A stretch of 64,000 bases of DNA from Paraburkholderia caribensis. Lineage in GTDB: Bacteria; Pseudomonadota; Gammaproteobacteria; Burkholderiales; Burkholderiaceae. The DNA is taken from positions 2,170,001 through 2,234,000 of the forward strand of contig NZ_CP026102.1 in NCBI RefSeq assembly GCF_002902945.1, given 5' to 3'. The notes under the pieces were generated by a model. It was not told the DNA's origin. It did not search any database and saw only the letters and a list, made by a program, of their open reading frames with translations. Of the stretch, positions 17,467-25,178 are shown piece by piece (the first letter of the stretch is position 1; the number at the start of each line of letters is the position of its first letter). The position numbers and the translations under genes were made by a program.

Positions 17467-18180
17467 TCAGAAGTCACTCGCGCCGTGCTTCGGCATGACG
17501 GTGAAGAACAGACCATCGCGATTGACGCCCGTATAGAGCGGCGCGGGCGGCGCGACTCGCCAGTCGACGGGATCGTTGAAGACCCCGACGCCAGGTTTGT
17601 TATGGATGACGAACAGGACCTGGTCTTCCCATTTCGCCTCAAAGCTCTTCAACGGCACGGGACGCGTGCCCGTTGCGGGATCGCCGATCAGCACGCGGTC
17701 GTTCTTCAACCCTTTCACCACGACAAAATGGTGATAGCCGCTTTCGCTGATCAGCACGATTGCGGGCGTGTTCGTTTCGACGAGCTTTTGCAGCGGCAGC
17801 TCATAACCGTCCGCGATGAACCCGCGCCGCTCGAGAAAGCGCTTGATGTCGAGCAGCGAGAAGCCCTCGGTGCGGATCTTCGTTTGGTCGCCGTTCTCGA
17901 ACATCTCCTGGAACGCGGTCTGCTCGCTCACCGGATAGTTGTATTGAAACGTGAGCAGCGTCGCCACGGCAGCAGACCCGCAACTGAAGTCGAACTGCTG
18001 CTTGATGGTGCGCTTGAAGCGAGCCTCTTTCAGGCTCGTCACGTGCATCGCGTAACCGGCGCCCGACGGTTCGTAGATCGTGATCGGGTCGGCGCGCGCC
18101 GGGCTTGCCGCCGTCAACGCGCACGCGAGCAGCCACGCGGCTCCCTGAAGACCTCCATGAAGGACTCCATGAAGTTTCAT
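17467..18180 (-). CDS. C39-like cysteine peptidase, exported (FapD-like)
   Basis: 237 residues with a signal peptide (cleavage near residue 30, ...ASPARA). The papain-like C39 catalytic set is complete: oxyanion Gln61/62 and nucleophile Cys67 in QQFDFSCGSAAVATLL, His151 in GYHHFVVVKG, and Asp167 in LIGDPATG. There is no ABC-transporter part, so this is a stand-alone periplasmic peptidase like FapD, which is needed for amyloid export in Pseudomonas. ATG 18180 lies 3 bp after the preceding stop codon and the next gene starts 8 bp after this one, which indicates one operon. Likely substrates are the two neighbouring proteins carrying RGG motifs. Confidence 0.82.
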   Translation of the reverse strand: MKLHGVLHGGLQGAAWLLACALTAASPARADPITIYEPSGAGYAMHVTSLKEARFKRTIKQQFDFSCGSAAVATLLTFQYNYPVSEQTAFQEMFENGDQTKIRTEGFSLLDIKRFLERRGFIADGYELPLQKLVETNTPAIVLISESGYHHFVVVKGLKNDRVLIGDPATGTRPVPLKSFEAKWEDQVLFVIHNKPGVGVFNDPVDWRVAPPAPLYTGVNRDGLFFTVMPKHGASDF

Positions 18181-18183
18181 CGC

Positions 18184-18639
18184 TCATTCCCCGAAGCGCA
18201 CATTGACGATCGTCGCGTTCTGGATCAGCACGTTCGCGCCCGTGTTCTGTATCACGGTAGGCAAGCCGCTCGCGTTCGAGAACGAGCCGCCCGCGATCAC
18301 GTTCGACCCGGTGTCCACGTTGCGCGCGGTATTGTTCGCGACCGTGCCGCGCAGGTTCATGTCGTTGAAGACGGCTTCGCCGCCGCGATGCGCATCGAGT
18401 TGCTCGGCCGACATCGCGACACCGAAGGTCGCGTCGGCGGCGGGCGCCGGTGCAGGGGATGCAGCAGCTGTGCGGGCCTTCAGCGCACTCGCGTCCTGAG
18501 CGGCTGACACAACGGGGACGATCGACGTATCCGCTTGCACGGGAGAACGCAGTTCGCCGGCAACAACATAGGCTGCAAAGCAAGGCAGTCCGATGACGAC
18601 AGGCAGTACCACCTTCGCAATGCGTTTGAACGCCTGCAT
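18184..18639 (-). CDS. Small exported protein with internal double-glycine motif (Fap-like locus)
   Basis: 151 residues from ATG 18639, chosen for AGGAG 6 nt upstream; a longer frame upstream lacks a site. An N-terminal hydrophobic segment (about 9-28) is followed by a Pro/Ala linker, then MSAEQLDAHRGG ending at residue 87. The remaining 64 residues are Asn-rich and beta-prone (LPTVIQNTGANVLIQNATIV). The motif is laid out as in the 507-residue neighbour, with S at -11, L at -7 and GG at -2/-1. It is the first gene of a tight three-gene group with the C39-like peptidase. Inference: a peptidase substrate and a minor fibre or nucleator component. No known family was recognised. Confidence 0.6.
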   Translation of the reverse strand: MQAFKRIAKVVLPVVIGLPCFAAYVVAGELRSPVQADTSIVPVVSAAQDASALKARTAAASPAPAPAADATFGVAMSAEQLDAHRGGEAVFNDMNLRGTVANNTARNVDTGSNVIAGGSFSNASGLPTVIQNTGANVLIQNATIVNVRFGE

Positions 18640-18841
18640 GGTTGTCTCCTGGTGCTTCGCCGATCCGTGCTGCAACGGCCTTGCGGCGCGCGCGGCAGCG
18701 TCCGGCGAAGTGCGATTTGTGCGACCTTCGCCCGGCGCCGCTACCCCGTGCGCCGGAACGATGGAACAGGAGCCGTGGAGCGCGAACGCCCCACGGCACA
18801 TCACACAACGACTTGTCGACGCTAACTGTCCTTCCCTTCAG

Positions 18842-20071
18842 TTAGCGGCCGACAGCCAGGTTTGCCTGCACGGTGACAGCCTGCTGTACGAGCGACGCCA
18901 TACCGCTGTTCTGGTTCAGCACCATCACGCCAGCTGCCGACTGAGCCGCGCTCGCCATGTTGTTCGACATGTCGAATGAGCCCGTCGTCATCGTGACGGT
19001 TCCGCCAGCGCCGCCTGCACCGCCTGAGCCGCCTGTGCCTGCTGCGCCGGCTCCGGCCGAAGCCGTCGCCGCACCGCCTGCACCGCCTGCTGCACCCGCA
19101 CCGCCTGTTGCTGCGCCGCCGTTGCCAGCCGTCGACGTCGCTGCGCCGCCGTCACCCGCTGACGAGGTGCCCGCGCCGCCTGCACCTGCCGTCGACGTCG
19201 CCGCGCCGCCCGTGCCCGTGCCTGCCCCGCCCGATGCCGTCGCTGCGCCGCCCGTCGCGGTCGCCGCGCCTGCCGTGGCTGCGCCGCCCGTGCCGCTGCC
19301 CGAAGCGGTTGCCGTGCCGCTGCCCGAGCCGCTGCCCGAACCCGACGCTGCGCCGCTGTTCGAGGTGGCCATGCCGCCGCCGCCGCCCGCACGTGAGGAC
19401 AGATCGCCGCTGCCGGCTGCGCCAAGGCCGAGACCCGCACCAGCGCCCAGTGCCGCGCCCTTGCCGCTGCCGTTGCCGCCATAGGCAAGCGTGCCTGCTC
19501 CTGCACTGCCGCCCTTCGCGCCAGCGTCGCCGCCGCTGCCGTAGCCCTTGCCGCCGGATGCCTTCGACCAGCCGCCATCGCCGCCCGACGCTTTCGCGTA
19601 GCCGCCGTCGCCGCCCGAAGCCTTCGACCAGCCGCCGTCGCCGGCAATGGCGCGACCGCCGTTGCCACCGTCGCCGCCATAGCCGCCGCCAGCGCCAGCG
19701 CTTCCGCCTTTGCCGCCGATGCCCCTGGCGCCGTCTCCGCCCTTGCCGCCATTGACGTTGCCGTAGTTGGTCGCGACGTTGCCGATGCCAGTGACCCTGA
19801 CATGGCTCACGGTGCCGTCAAGCTTGCTGACGGCCACAGTCTTCGTGTTGTTCCACGAGTCCTGCGAGACCTTCGAGTGTCCCGTCACTTCGTTGACGTT
19901 GTTGCCCGTCGTGCTGCCCTGGGTCGACGACGCCGTGTTCGACAGGGAGTTATCGCCGCTGCCCGACTTCTGGTTGCACGAGTAGTCGCCATTCGCGCAG
20001 GGGTTGGCCATCGCATAGCCGCTAAAGCCCAGCGCGACGATGGCAGCTGATGCCAAAAGTGTCTTACGCAT
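18842..20071 (-). CDS. Gly/Ala/Ser-rich secreted protein, paralogue B
   Basis: 409 residues from ATG 20071 with AGGAGG upstream. A signal peptide (residues 1-22, ...GYAMA) is followed by a short conserved head with two Cys (NPCANGDYSCNQKS). Next is a central region of about 250 residues built of GGxGG, GGDGGWSKAS and GSGSGSGTATAS-like repeats. The 45-residue C-terminus is conserved with the paralogue and contains LNQNSGMASLVQQAVTVQAN. It is the second of two tandem genes 17 bp apart. The composition is that of a surface fibre or matrix protein; the Gln/Asn-containing tail could be the assembling part. By locus order these would stand where fapB and fapC stand, but homology to those proteins is not evident. 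Confidence 0.72.
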   Translation of the reverse strand: MRKTLLASAAIVALGFSGYAMANPCANGDYSCNQKSGSGDNSLSNTASSTQGSTTGNNVNEVTGHSKVSQDSWNNTKTVAVSKLDGTVSHVRVTGIGNVATNYGNVNGGKGGDGARGIGGKGGSAGAGGGYGGDGGNGGRAIAGDGGWSKASGGDGGYAKASGGDGGWSKASGGKGYGSGGDAGAKGGSAGAGTLAYGGNGSGKGAALGAGAGLGLGAAGSGDLSSRAGGGGGMATSNSGAASGSGSGSGSGTATASGSGTGGAATAGAATATGGAATASGGAGTGTGGAATSTAGAGGAGTSSAGDGGAATSTAGNGGAATGGAGAAGGAGGAATASAGAGAAGTGGSGGAGGAGGTVTMTTGSFDMSNNMASAAQSAAGVMVLNQNSGMASLVQQAVTVQANLAVGR

Positions 20072-20088
20072 GAAAGCCTCCTATTGGA

Positions 20089-21318
20089 TTAGCGGCCCAC
20101 GCTCAGGTTTGCCTGAACGGTGACGGCCTGCTGCACCAGCGAAGCCATGCCGCTGTTCTGGTTCGCGACCAGGATGCCGGCCGCCGACTGAGCGACGCTC
20201 GTCATGGTGTTGGCCATGCTGAAGTCACCCGTGCCGACGCCGATCGAGCCGCCCGCGCCGCCAGCACCGCCTGAGCCGCCCGTGCCCGCGCCGCCGGCTG
20301 CTGCCGTCGCCGTGGCTGCTGCGCCCGCGCCAGCTGCACCGCCTGCGCCGCCCGTCGCATTGCCGCCGTTACCGGCCGTCGAGCCTGCCGCGCCGCCTGC
20401 GCCTGCCGTGGCCGTCGCTGCGCCGCCCGCACCTGCCGTCGACGTCGCTGCGCCGCCCGAGCCTGTGCCTGCGCCGCCCGTAGCGGTGCCCGTTCCAGCC
20501 GTAGCCGTTGTTGCGCCAGACGTGCCTGCGCCGCCGCTACCCGTACCCGTGCCCGAGCCGCTCGCCGTTGCCGTGCCCGTACCCGTGGCGGTCGCAGCAC
20601 CGCTCGCCGAGGAGGCGCTGCCGCCGCCGCCATTGGCCTTCGAGTGCACGTCGCCGCTGCCCGCAAGTCCAGCGCCCGCACCGAGTGCGAGACCTGCGCC
20701 CTTGCCGGAGCCACGTCCGTCGCCGCCTGCCGCTGCCGATCCAGCGTACGAGCTGCCGCCCTTGGCCCATGCGTCGCCGCCACTGCCGGAGCCCTTGCCG
20801 CCGGACGCCCTGGCATTGCCGCCGTCGCCGGCGTAGGCCTTCGAGTTGCCGCCATCGCCGCCCGATGCCTTCGAGTTGCCGCCGTCGCCAGCGATGGCCT
20901 TGCCGCCATTGCCGCCGTAGCCGCCGTCTCCGCCGATCGCCAATGCGCTGCCACCCTTGCCGCCAATGCCCTTCGCGCCGCTGCCGCCGCGTCCGCCGTT
21001 CGCATTGCCGTCGTTATAGGCATGGTTGCCAATGCCATAGACGCTTACGCCCGATACAGACCCGGACAGACGGCTCGCTGCAACGATCTTGGTGCTGTTG
21101 AACGAATCCTGCGCGACCCTCGCACCCGTCGTAATTTCATTTGCGTTGTTGCCCGTGGTGCTGGTTTGGGCGGATGTCGCCGAGTTTGTCGATGTGTTGC
21201 TCCCGCTGTATGACTTCTGGTTGCAGGATGAATCGCTATCACTGCATGGGTTTGCCATTGCGTAACCGCTGCAGCCCAAGGCGATGACTGCTGCGGACGC
21301 CAATAGAGTTTTGCGCAT
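20089..21318 (-). CDS. Gly/Ala/Ser-rich secreted protein, paralogue A
   Basis: 409 residues, the same length as its neighbour, from ATG 21318 (MRKTLLASAAVIALGCSGYA). The head (NPCSDSDSSCNQKS, two Cys) and the tail (NQNSGMASLVQQAVTVQANL) are nearly identical to paralogue B. The central GGDGGNSKASGGDGG and TATATGTGTATASGSG repeats differ in detail. It is the first gene of the minus-strand group and is preceded by a 749-bp A+T-richer leader region that must carry the main promoter. A tandem duplication with free drift of the repeats is the simplest reading. PE_PGRS-like composition is similar but phylogenetically remote. Confidence 0.72.
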   Translation of the reverse strand: MRKTLLASAAVIALGCSGYAMANPCSDSDSSCNQKSYSGSNTSTNSATSAQTSTTGNNANEITTGARVAQDSFNSTKIVAASRLSGSVSGVSVYGIGNHAYNDGNANGGRGGSGAKGIGGKGGSALAIGGDGGYGGNGGKAIAGDGGNSKASGGDGGNSKAYAGDGGNARASGGKGSGSGGDAWAKGGSSYAGSAAAGGDGRGSGKGAGLALGAGAGLAGSGDVHSKANGGGGSASSASGAATATGTGTATASGSGTGTGSGGAGTSGATTATAGTGTATGGAGTGSGGAATSTAGAGGAATATAGAGGAAGSTAGNGGNATGGAGGAAGAGAAATATAAAGGAGTGGSGGAGGAGGSIGVGTGDFSMANTMTSVAQSAAGILVANQNSGMASLVQQAVTVQANLSVGR

Positions 21319-22067
21319 GGAATCCTCCTGGAGGAGATGGGGGGCGGCTTGGCAGACTGCGCCAATCCGGCTCGCCGTGTCGCATAGGCGATGCCATGCA
21401 TGTAAGGCATTGAAATATAAAGAAATTTTGGATTTCCCGTGATGCGGGATGGAAAGCTGCGGGTAATTACCTACGTTTTATGTTTCGCGTTTGAAACGCA
21501 TAAACCGGCATTGCGCCGGCCTTAGAAAACGAGGGTTTTTGCAATTGCTTTTAATTCAAACGATTAGCAGAATTTACTAAGGGAAAACACGAGATTTTAA
21601 AAACGTTTCTTTTTTGACGGGCGCGATTCTTGAGTACCAGGATAATCTACCCCGGAACCCCCACTATTTTTCGATAAAGGCCGTTAGTGGCCTTGCGCAC
21701 CATGGCTTTGCGCCAGATTGGCGATGGCGAAACGCGGCGCATTGGTGGCGTAAAAAAACGTATCGTTTACGACGCCGCAAGCCGCATGCAGCCTCTTTCT
21801 GCAAGTTTTTCCGCACCCTCCAGCCGCAGGCGGAATTATTTTACAATTTCAGTATGTGCCTAAATGCACCGAACCCCAATCAATTATCACACGTTAATGG
21901 CGCGAAGCATCAATTTGCCATTAATACGACTGCATGTCCACTAAAATAATCCGGCGCATAACATTGTCGCTAAAGGCAATGCGGCGATATTGCATTGCAC
22001 TAATGCAGCGCATCAGCAGCGCGTATTTTCACCACATCTGAAACTTAATGAGATATTTAATTATCGG
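21319..22067. other. 749-bp A+T-richer intergenic region upstream of the Gly-rich genes
   Basis: It separates two minus-strand genes and is clearly less GC-rich than its flanks. It contains several small dyads: TTTCGCGTTTGAAA around 21482, CCGGCATTGCGCCGG around 21506, and AAGGCCGTTAGTGGCCTT near 21678. A 111-codon plus-strand frame at 21614-21949 has no ribosome-binding site or family likeness and is not called. The region probably holds the promoter and operators of the fibre operon. Confidence 0.5.
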
Positions 22068-22904
22068 CTATTCATCGGTTAAATCGGATTGCGCATTTTC
22101 GATTTCTGGATCGGCGGCCGGCTGCGCGAGCCAGGCACCGATGCGTTCGACGGTCCATACGGGATCGTCGTGCGGCAAATCGTGGCCGGCCCATGCGTGC
22201 CGCCAGTGTTCGGCGCTCCACGCGGCGGCCAGCGCCGCTGAGCACGCGGGATCGACCAGCCCGTCTTCCCGCGACGACAACACCAGCGTCGCGCACGCCG
22301 GCCGTTGCCGCGCGGCGCTGAAGCGCGCGGCCGCGAGCAGCTGGCGCAGCGCGTTCGCCCGGCTGACAGGTGCGCTGTCGCGGATGGCAACCCACTCCTT
22401 CAGGTCGGCCTCGACCGTGTCGCGCTGATTGCAGGTCAGGCGATGAATTGCCTCCTCCACGGCACGCGCGTCGCGCCAATGCGAAGCGATGCGGGCCAGC
22501 CCCGGCCACGCTTGTGGACGCAGCCGTTCGTCGAAGCGGCTGAACGGGCGCATGCTGGTGTTGATCAGCACGAGCCGCGCGATGTCGGCGGGATGACGCT
22601 GCGCCCAGCAGGTCGCGACCATGCCGCCCAGCGACATCGCCAGCACGCAATACGGTCCCGCCGCGCCGCTGGCGCGCGCCGCCGCGCGTACGAAGTCGAC
22701 CATCCCGGCGACATCCAGCGGCGCGCGCAGGCTCGCGTATTCGCCGTTGCCGGGCAGGTCGATGGTCAACACGCGGGTGGGCTCAGCATTCGTGGCAGAC
22801 GCGCATCGGCTCGCGCCGTCCAGTGCCGCGCGCAACGTGCCGGGCAATGCGCCCCAGTGCCGAGCCTCGCGCGTCAGGCCGCGCAGCAGAATCCACGTAC
22901 TCAT
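22068..22904 (-). CDS. Alpha/beta hydrolase
   Basis: 278 residues. The fold pattern is visible from an early strand (WILLRGLTREARHWG), a DLPGNGE turn near residue 49, and the nucleophile elbow LAMSLGGM with Ser91. A late acid (SREDGLVDP) and a C-terminal His (WAGHDLPHDDP) complete the set. The elbow has Ala instead of the first Gly of GxSxG. It would hydrolyse an ester or amide of unknown identity in the cytoplasm. Its ATG overlaps the TGA of the M14 peptidase gene (ATGA), so the two are translationally coupled and may act on one substrate. Confidence 0.8.
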   Translation of the reverse strand: MSTWILLRGLTREARHWGALPGTLRAALDGASRCASATNAEPTRVLTIDLPGNGEYASLRAPLDVAGMVDFVRAAARASGAAGPYCVLAMSLGGMVATCWAQRHPADIARLVLINTSMRPFSRFDERLRPQAWPGLARIASHWRDARAVEEAIHRLTCNQRDTVEADLKEWVAIRDSAPVSRANALRQLLAAARFSAARQRPACATLVLSSREDGLVDPACSAALAAAWSAEHWRHAWAGHDLPHDDPVWTVERIGAWLAQPAADPEIENAQSDLTDE

Positions 22905-23935
22905 GGTTTGCCTGGCTTGTACCAGAGTTCCGTCGCGCTATCGAGCAACTGCTCGCGACGGCTGCCTTGCGGCAGCCAGCGCTGCGACGCGTAGGCGGCA
23001 CGCGTCAGGAAATCGAGCAGATTCGCGTGGCGCCGCAGCACGCGCGCGGTGCGGTGCGCTTTCAACGGGTTGAACATGCCCTGGCGCGAAAAGATCTGCC
23101 TGGGGTTTTTCTTGATCCATAGCCACGAGCCCAGTTCGAGCGTCATCGGCAGAAAGATGTTGGGAGGCGGCGCGCGGTCGTACGCCCAGTCCCACAGGTC
23201 GCCGTGCAGCAGATACTGATGGCTTTGCGGCTCGAACATGTAGCCGTGGTGTGGGTGCGCGCGCTCGAACATCGTCTTCAAGGCGTACATCTCCGGCAGA
23301 TGCGGCATCGGGCGACGTGTCTTCGCGTAAGGGAACCAGATGCTGTCGCTCCAGCCATAGCCCGAATGGCAATCGAGCGCGAACGACAGCGGGCGCGCCG
23401 CCAGTTCGTCCGCGACCACCCGCAACAGCGCCTGCGCCTCCGCTTCCATCGGCGCGCCGCGCCGCCCGCGATACCACGGCAGCCACGAGCCGACGCGCTG
23501 TCCGCCCGCGAGCCAGGGCACGCGCTCTTCGGCGTCCTGCGGCGCGTTGCGCATCAGATCGACGCCGTTCGGATTGGCGCGCGTCGCGGCCCACATTCCG
23601 CCCGGGTTGACGATAGGGACGAAAATCAGGCGGATCGACTGAAGCTGGCGCACCAGCAGTTCGTCCCATTCGAGCCGCCCGAGCAGCGCGCGCATGTAGT
23701 CGAGCACGAGCTGCGTGCCGATCCGCTCGAGTCCGTGTATGCCGCCAAAGAAACCAATCGCGGGCGCCCGCGGATCGCGCGAGCCAATGCTCGCCGTCTG
23801 CACGGCGAAGGTCCTGCCGCGCACCCGCGTCTCGCACATGGAACGAATCTCGAAGCTGCCGCTGCCGACCTCGAGAATCGCCTGGAGTTCGTCGTACTCC
23901 GCAAACGTATCGGGCAAAAAGCTCAGAGCCTGCAT
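22901..23935 (-). CDS. M14-family zinc carboxypeptidase-like protein
   Basis: 344 residues. Zinc ligands are visible as His67 and Glu70 (GGIHGLERIG) and His190 (LDCHSGYG). A substrate-binding VNPGG segment lies near residue 110, and a catalytic Glu is likely in TLELGSW. No signal peptide is seen, so it is cytoplasmic, unlike most digestive M14 enzymes; it fits the deacylase/peptidase-like M14 branch. ATG 23935 has only a weak ribosome-binding site. It is the first gene of a two-gene unit with the overlapping hydrolase. Substrate unknown. Confidence 0.8.
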   Translation of the reverse strand: MQALSFLPDTFAEYDELQAILEVGSGSFEIRSMCETRVRGRTFAVQTASIGSRDPRAPAIGFFGGIHGLERIGTQLVLDYMRALLGRLEWDELLVRQLQSIRLIFVPIVNPGGMWAATRANPNGVDLMRNAPQDAEERVPWLAGGQRVGSWLPWYRGRRGAPMEAEAQALLRVVADELAARPLSFALDCHSGYGWSDSIWFPYAKTRRPMPHLPEMYALKTMFERAHPHHGYMFEPQSHQYLLHGDLWDWAYDRAPPPNIFLPMTLELGSWLWIKKNPRQIFSRQGMFNPLKAHRTARVLRRHANLLDFLTRAAYASQRWLPQGSRREQLLDSATELWYKPGKP

Positions 23936-24245
23936 GGGCTGCGCCGGTTATGGTGTGAGGTTGTTGGAGACGGCTCACGCGTGACGTCTCCAACTATAGC
24001 GGTTCGTGCCTGCCAATGGATGACAGCGGGAATGACAGCGCGGACGACAGCGGGCCGCGTCATTGCGTTTGTCATATCGATGACACACTGCGCGATCCGG
24101 CACAGCGGCGCGCCGCACGCTGCCGTGCGAATTGACGAAAGATGTAGTCGTCTAGATGTTGCGACGCCTTCACTCAACCGTCACAGACGCTTTCTAGAAT
24201 GTCCCACAACTTCCGGCACGCACCGGAGTCATCGACAGGACACAC
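23936..24245. promoter_or_regulatory. 310-bp divergent intergenic region upstream of phnC
   Basis: It contains three spaced GACAGCG copies (24020-24050) and an inverted pair GTCAT-ATCG-ATGAC at 24071-24084. Two GTCAT steps are 12 bp apart, not the 11 bp of a Pho box, so phosphate control is only suspected. It must hold promoters for phnCDE and for the M14 gene. Confidence 0.45.
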
Positions 24246-25124
24246 ATGGAAGCCATCCGCATCGAACGCCTGAGCAAGACATTCGGCAACGGCCGCAAGG
24301 CGCTCGACGAGATCGACCTGCGCATCGAGCAGGGCGAAATGGTCGCGCTGATCGGTGCGTCGGGCTCGGGCAAGTCGACGCTGCTGCGGCATATCGCGGG
24401 CTTCACGGTATCGGATGCGCAGCCTTCGCAGATTGCGATACTCGGGCGTCCGATCCAGCAGAACGGCCGCATCGTACGTGAAGTGCGCAGCATTCGCCGC
24501 GATATCGGTTTTGTTTTTCAGCAGTTCAATCTCGTGAACCGGCTGACGGTCGAAGCGAACGTGCTGATCGGCGCGCTCGCGCGCCTGCCGCTGTGGCGCC
24601 GTCTCACGGGCTGCTTTCCGCGCAGCGAGCGGGTGCTGTCGATGTCGGCATTGAACGAGGTTGGCATCGGCGAGCATGCGCGCGAGCGCGCCTCGAACCT
24701 GTCGGGCGGACAGCAGCAGCGCGCCGCGCTGGCGCGCGCGCTCGTGCAGCAGGCGCGCATCATCCTCGCCGACGAGCCGATTGCATCGCTCGACCCGGAA
24801 TCGTCGCGCCGCGTGATGGAGATGCTGCGCACGCTGAACATCGAGCATCGTTTGACGGTGCTGGTCTCGCTGCATCAGGTCGACATCGCGATGCAGTACT
24901 GCCAGCGCACGATCGCGATGCGGCGCGGCAAGGTCGTGTATGACGGGCCGTCTGCGGCGCTGACGCCCGCGCTCTTGCAGAAACTCTATGGCGACGACGC
25001 GCGCGAACTGCTCGACGACAGTCTGCAGTCCGATGGCGCCAATGGTGCCAATGGTGCCGATAGTGCCGCGAGCGCCGCGCCTCGCGCGCGCGTGCTGCCG
25101 CTCAAGGCGGCGCGCTCGGCCTGA
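24246..25124 (+). CDS. phnC: Phosphonate ABC transporter, ATP-binding subunit
   Basis: 292 residues. Walker A is GASGSGKST (residues 37-45), the signature LSGGQQQRAALARAL is present, and Walker B reads IILADEPIASLDP; the usual Q- and H-loops follow. It powers phosphonate import with the PhnD binding protein and PhnE permease encoded next. The C-terminus is extended by an Asn/Gly/Ala-rich run made by a 9-bp GGTGCCAAT-type tandem repeat near 25035-25062, which looks like recent slippage. PhnE is single, so the permease is presumably a homodimer. Confidence 0.93.
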   Translation: MEAIRIERLSKTFGNGRKALDEIDLRIEQGEMVALIGASGSGKSTLLRHIAGFTVSDAQPSQIAILGRPIQQNGRIVREVRSIRRDIGFVFQQFNLVNRLTVEANVLIGALARLPLWRRLTGCFPRSERVLSMSALNEVGIGEHARERASNLSGGQQQRAALARALVQQARIILADEPIASLDPESSRRVMEMLRTLNIEHRLTVLVSLHQVDIAMQYCQRTIAMRRGKVVYDGPSAALTPALLQKLYGDDARELLDDSLQSDGANGANGADSAASAAPRARVLPLKAARSA

Positions 25125-25178
25125 TCCCATTTCCGGAAAGACACGCTGTATCCGATTCACTCACCTGGAACAGAACTC

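Noticed and set aside
18957..19484. Pro/Ala/Val-rich frame on the plus strand opposite paralogue B (and a similar one at 20204-20836)
   Set aside because: These are complements of GGC/GCC-rich repeats of the Gly-rich genes. No ribosome-binding site, and both paralogues have good starts and signal peptides on the minus strand.
21614..21949. 111-codon plus-strand frame in the 749-bp gap
   Set aside because: No ribosome-binding site, atypical codon use, no family likeness; it begins within a probable regulatory region.
24058..24084. Possible Pho box upstream of phnC
   Set aside because: The two GTCAT steps are 12 bp apart and flanking positions do not match the 11-bp direct-repeat Pho box; only an inverted pair is clear.
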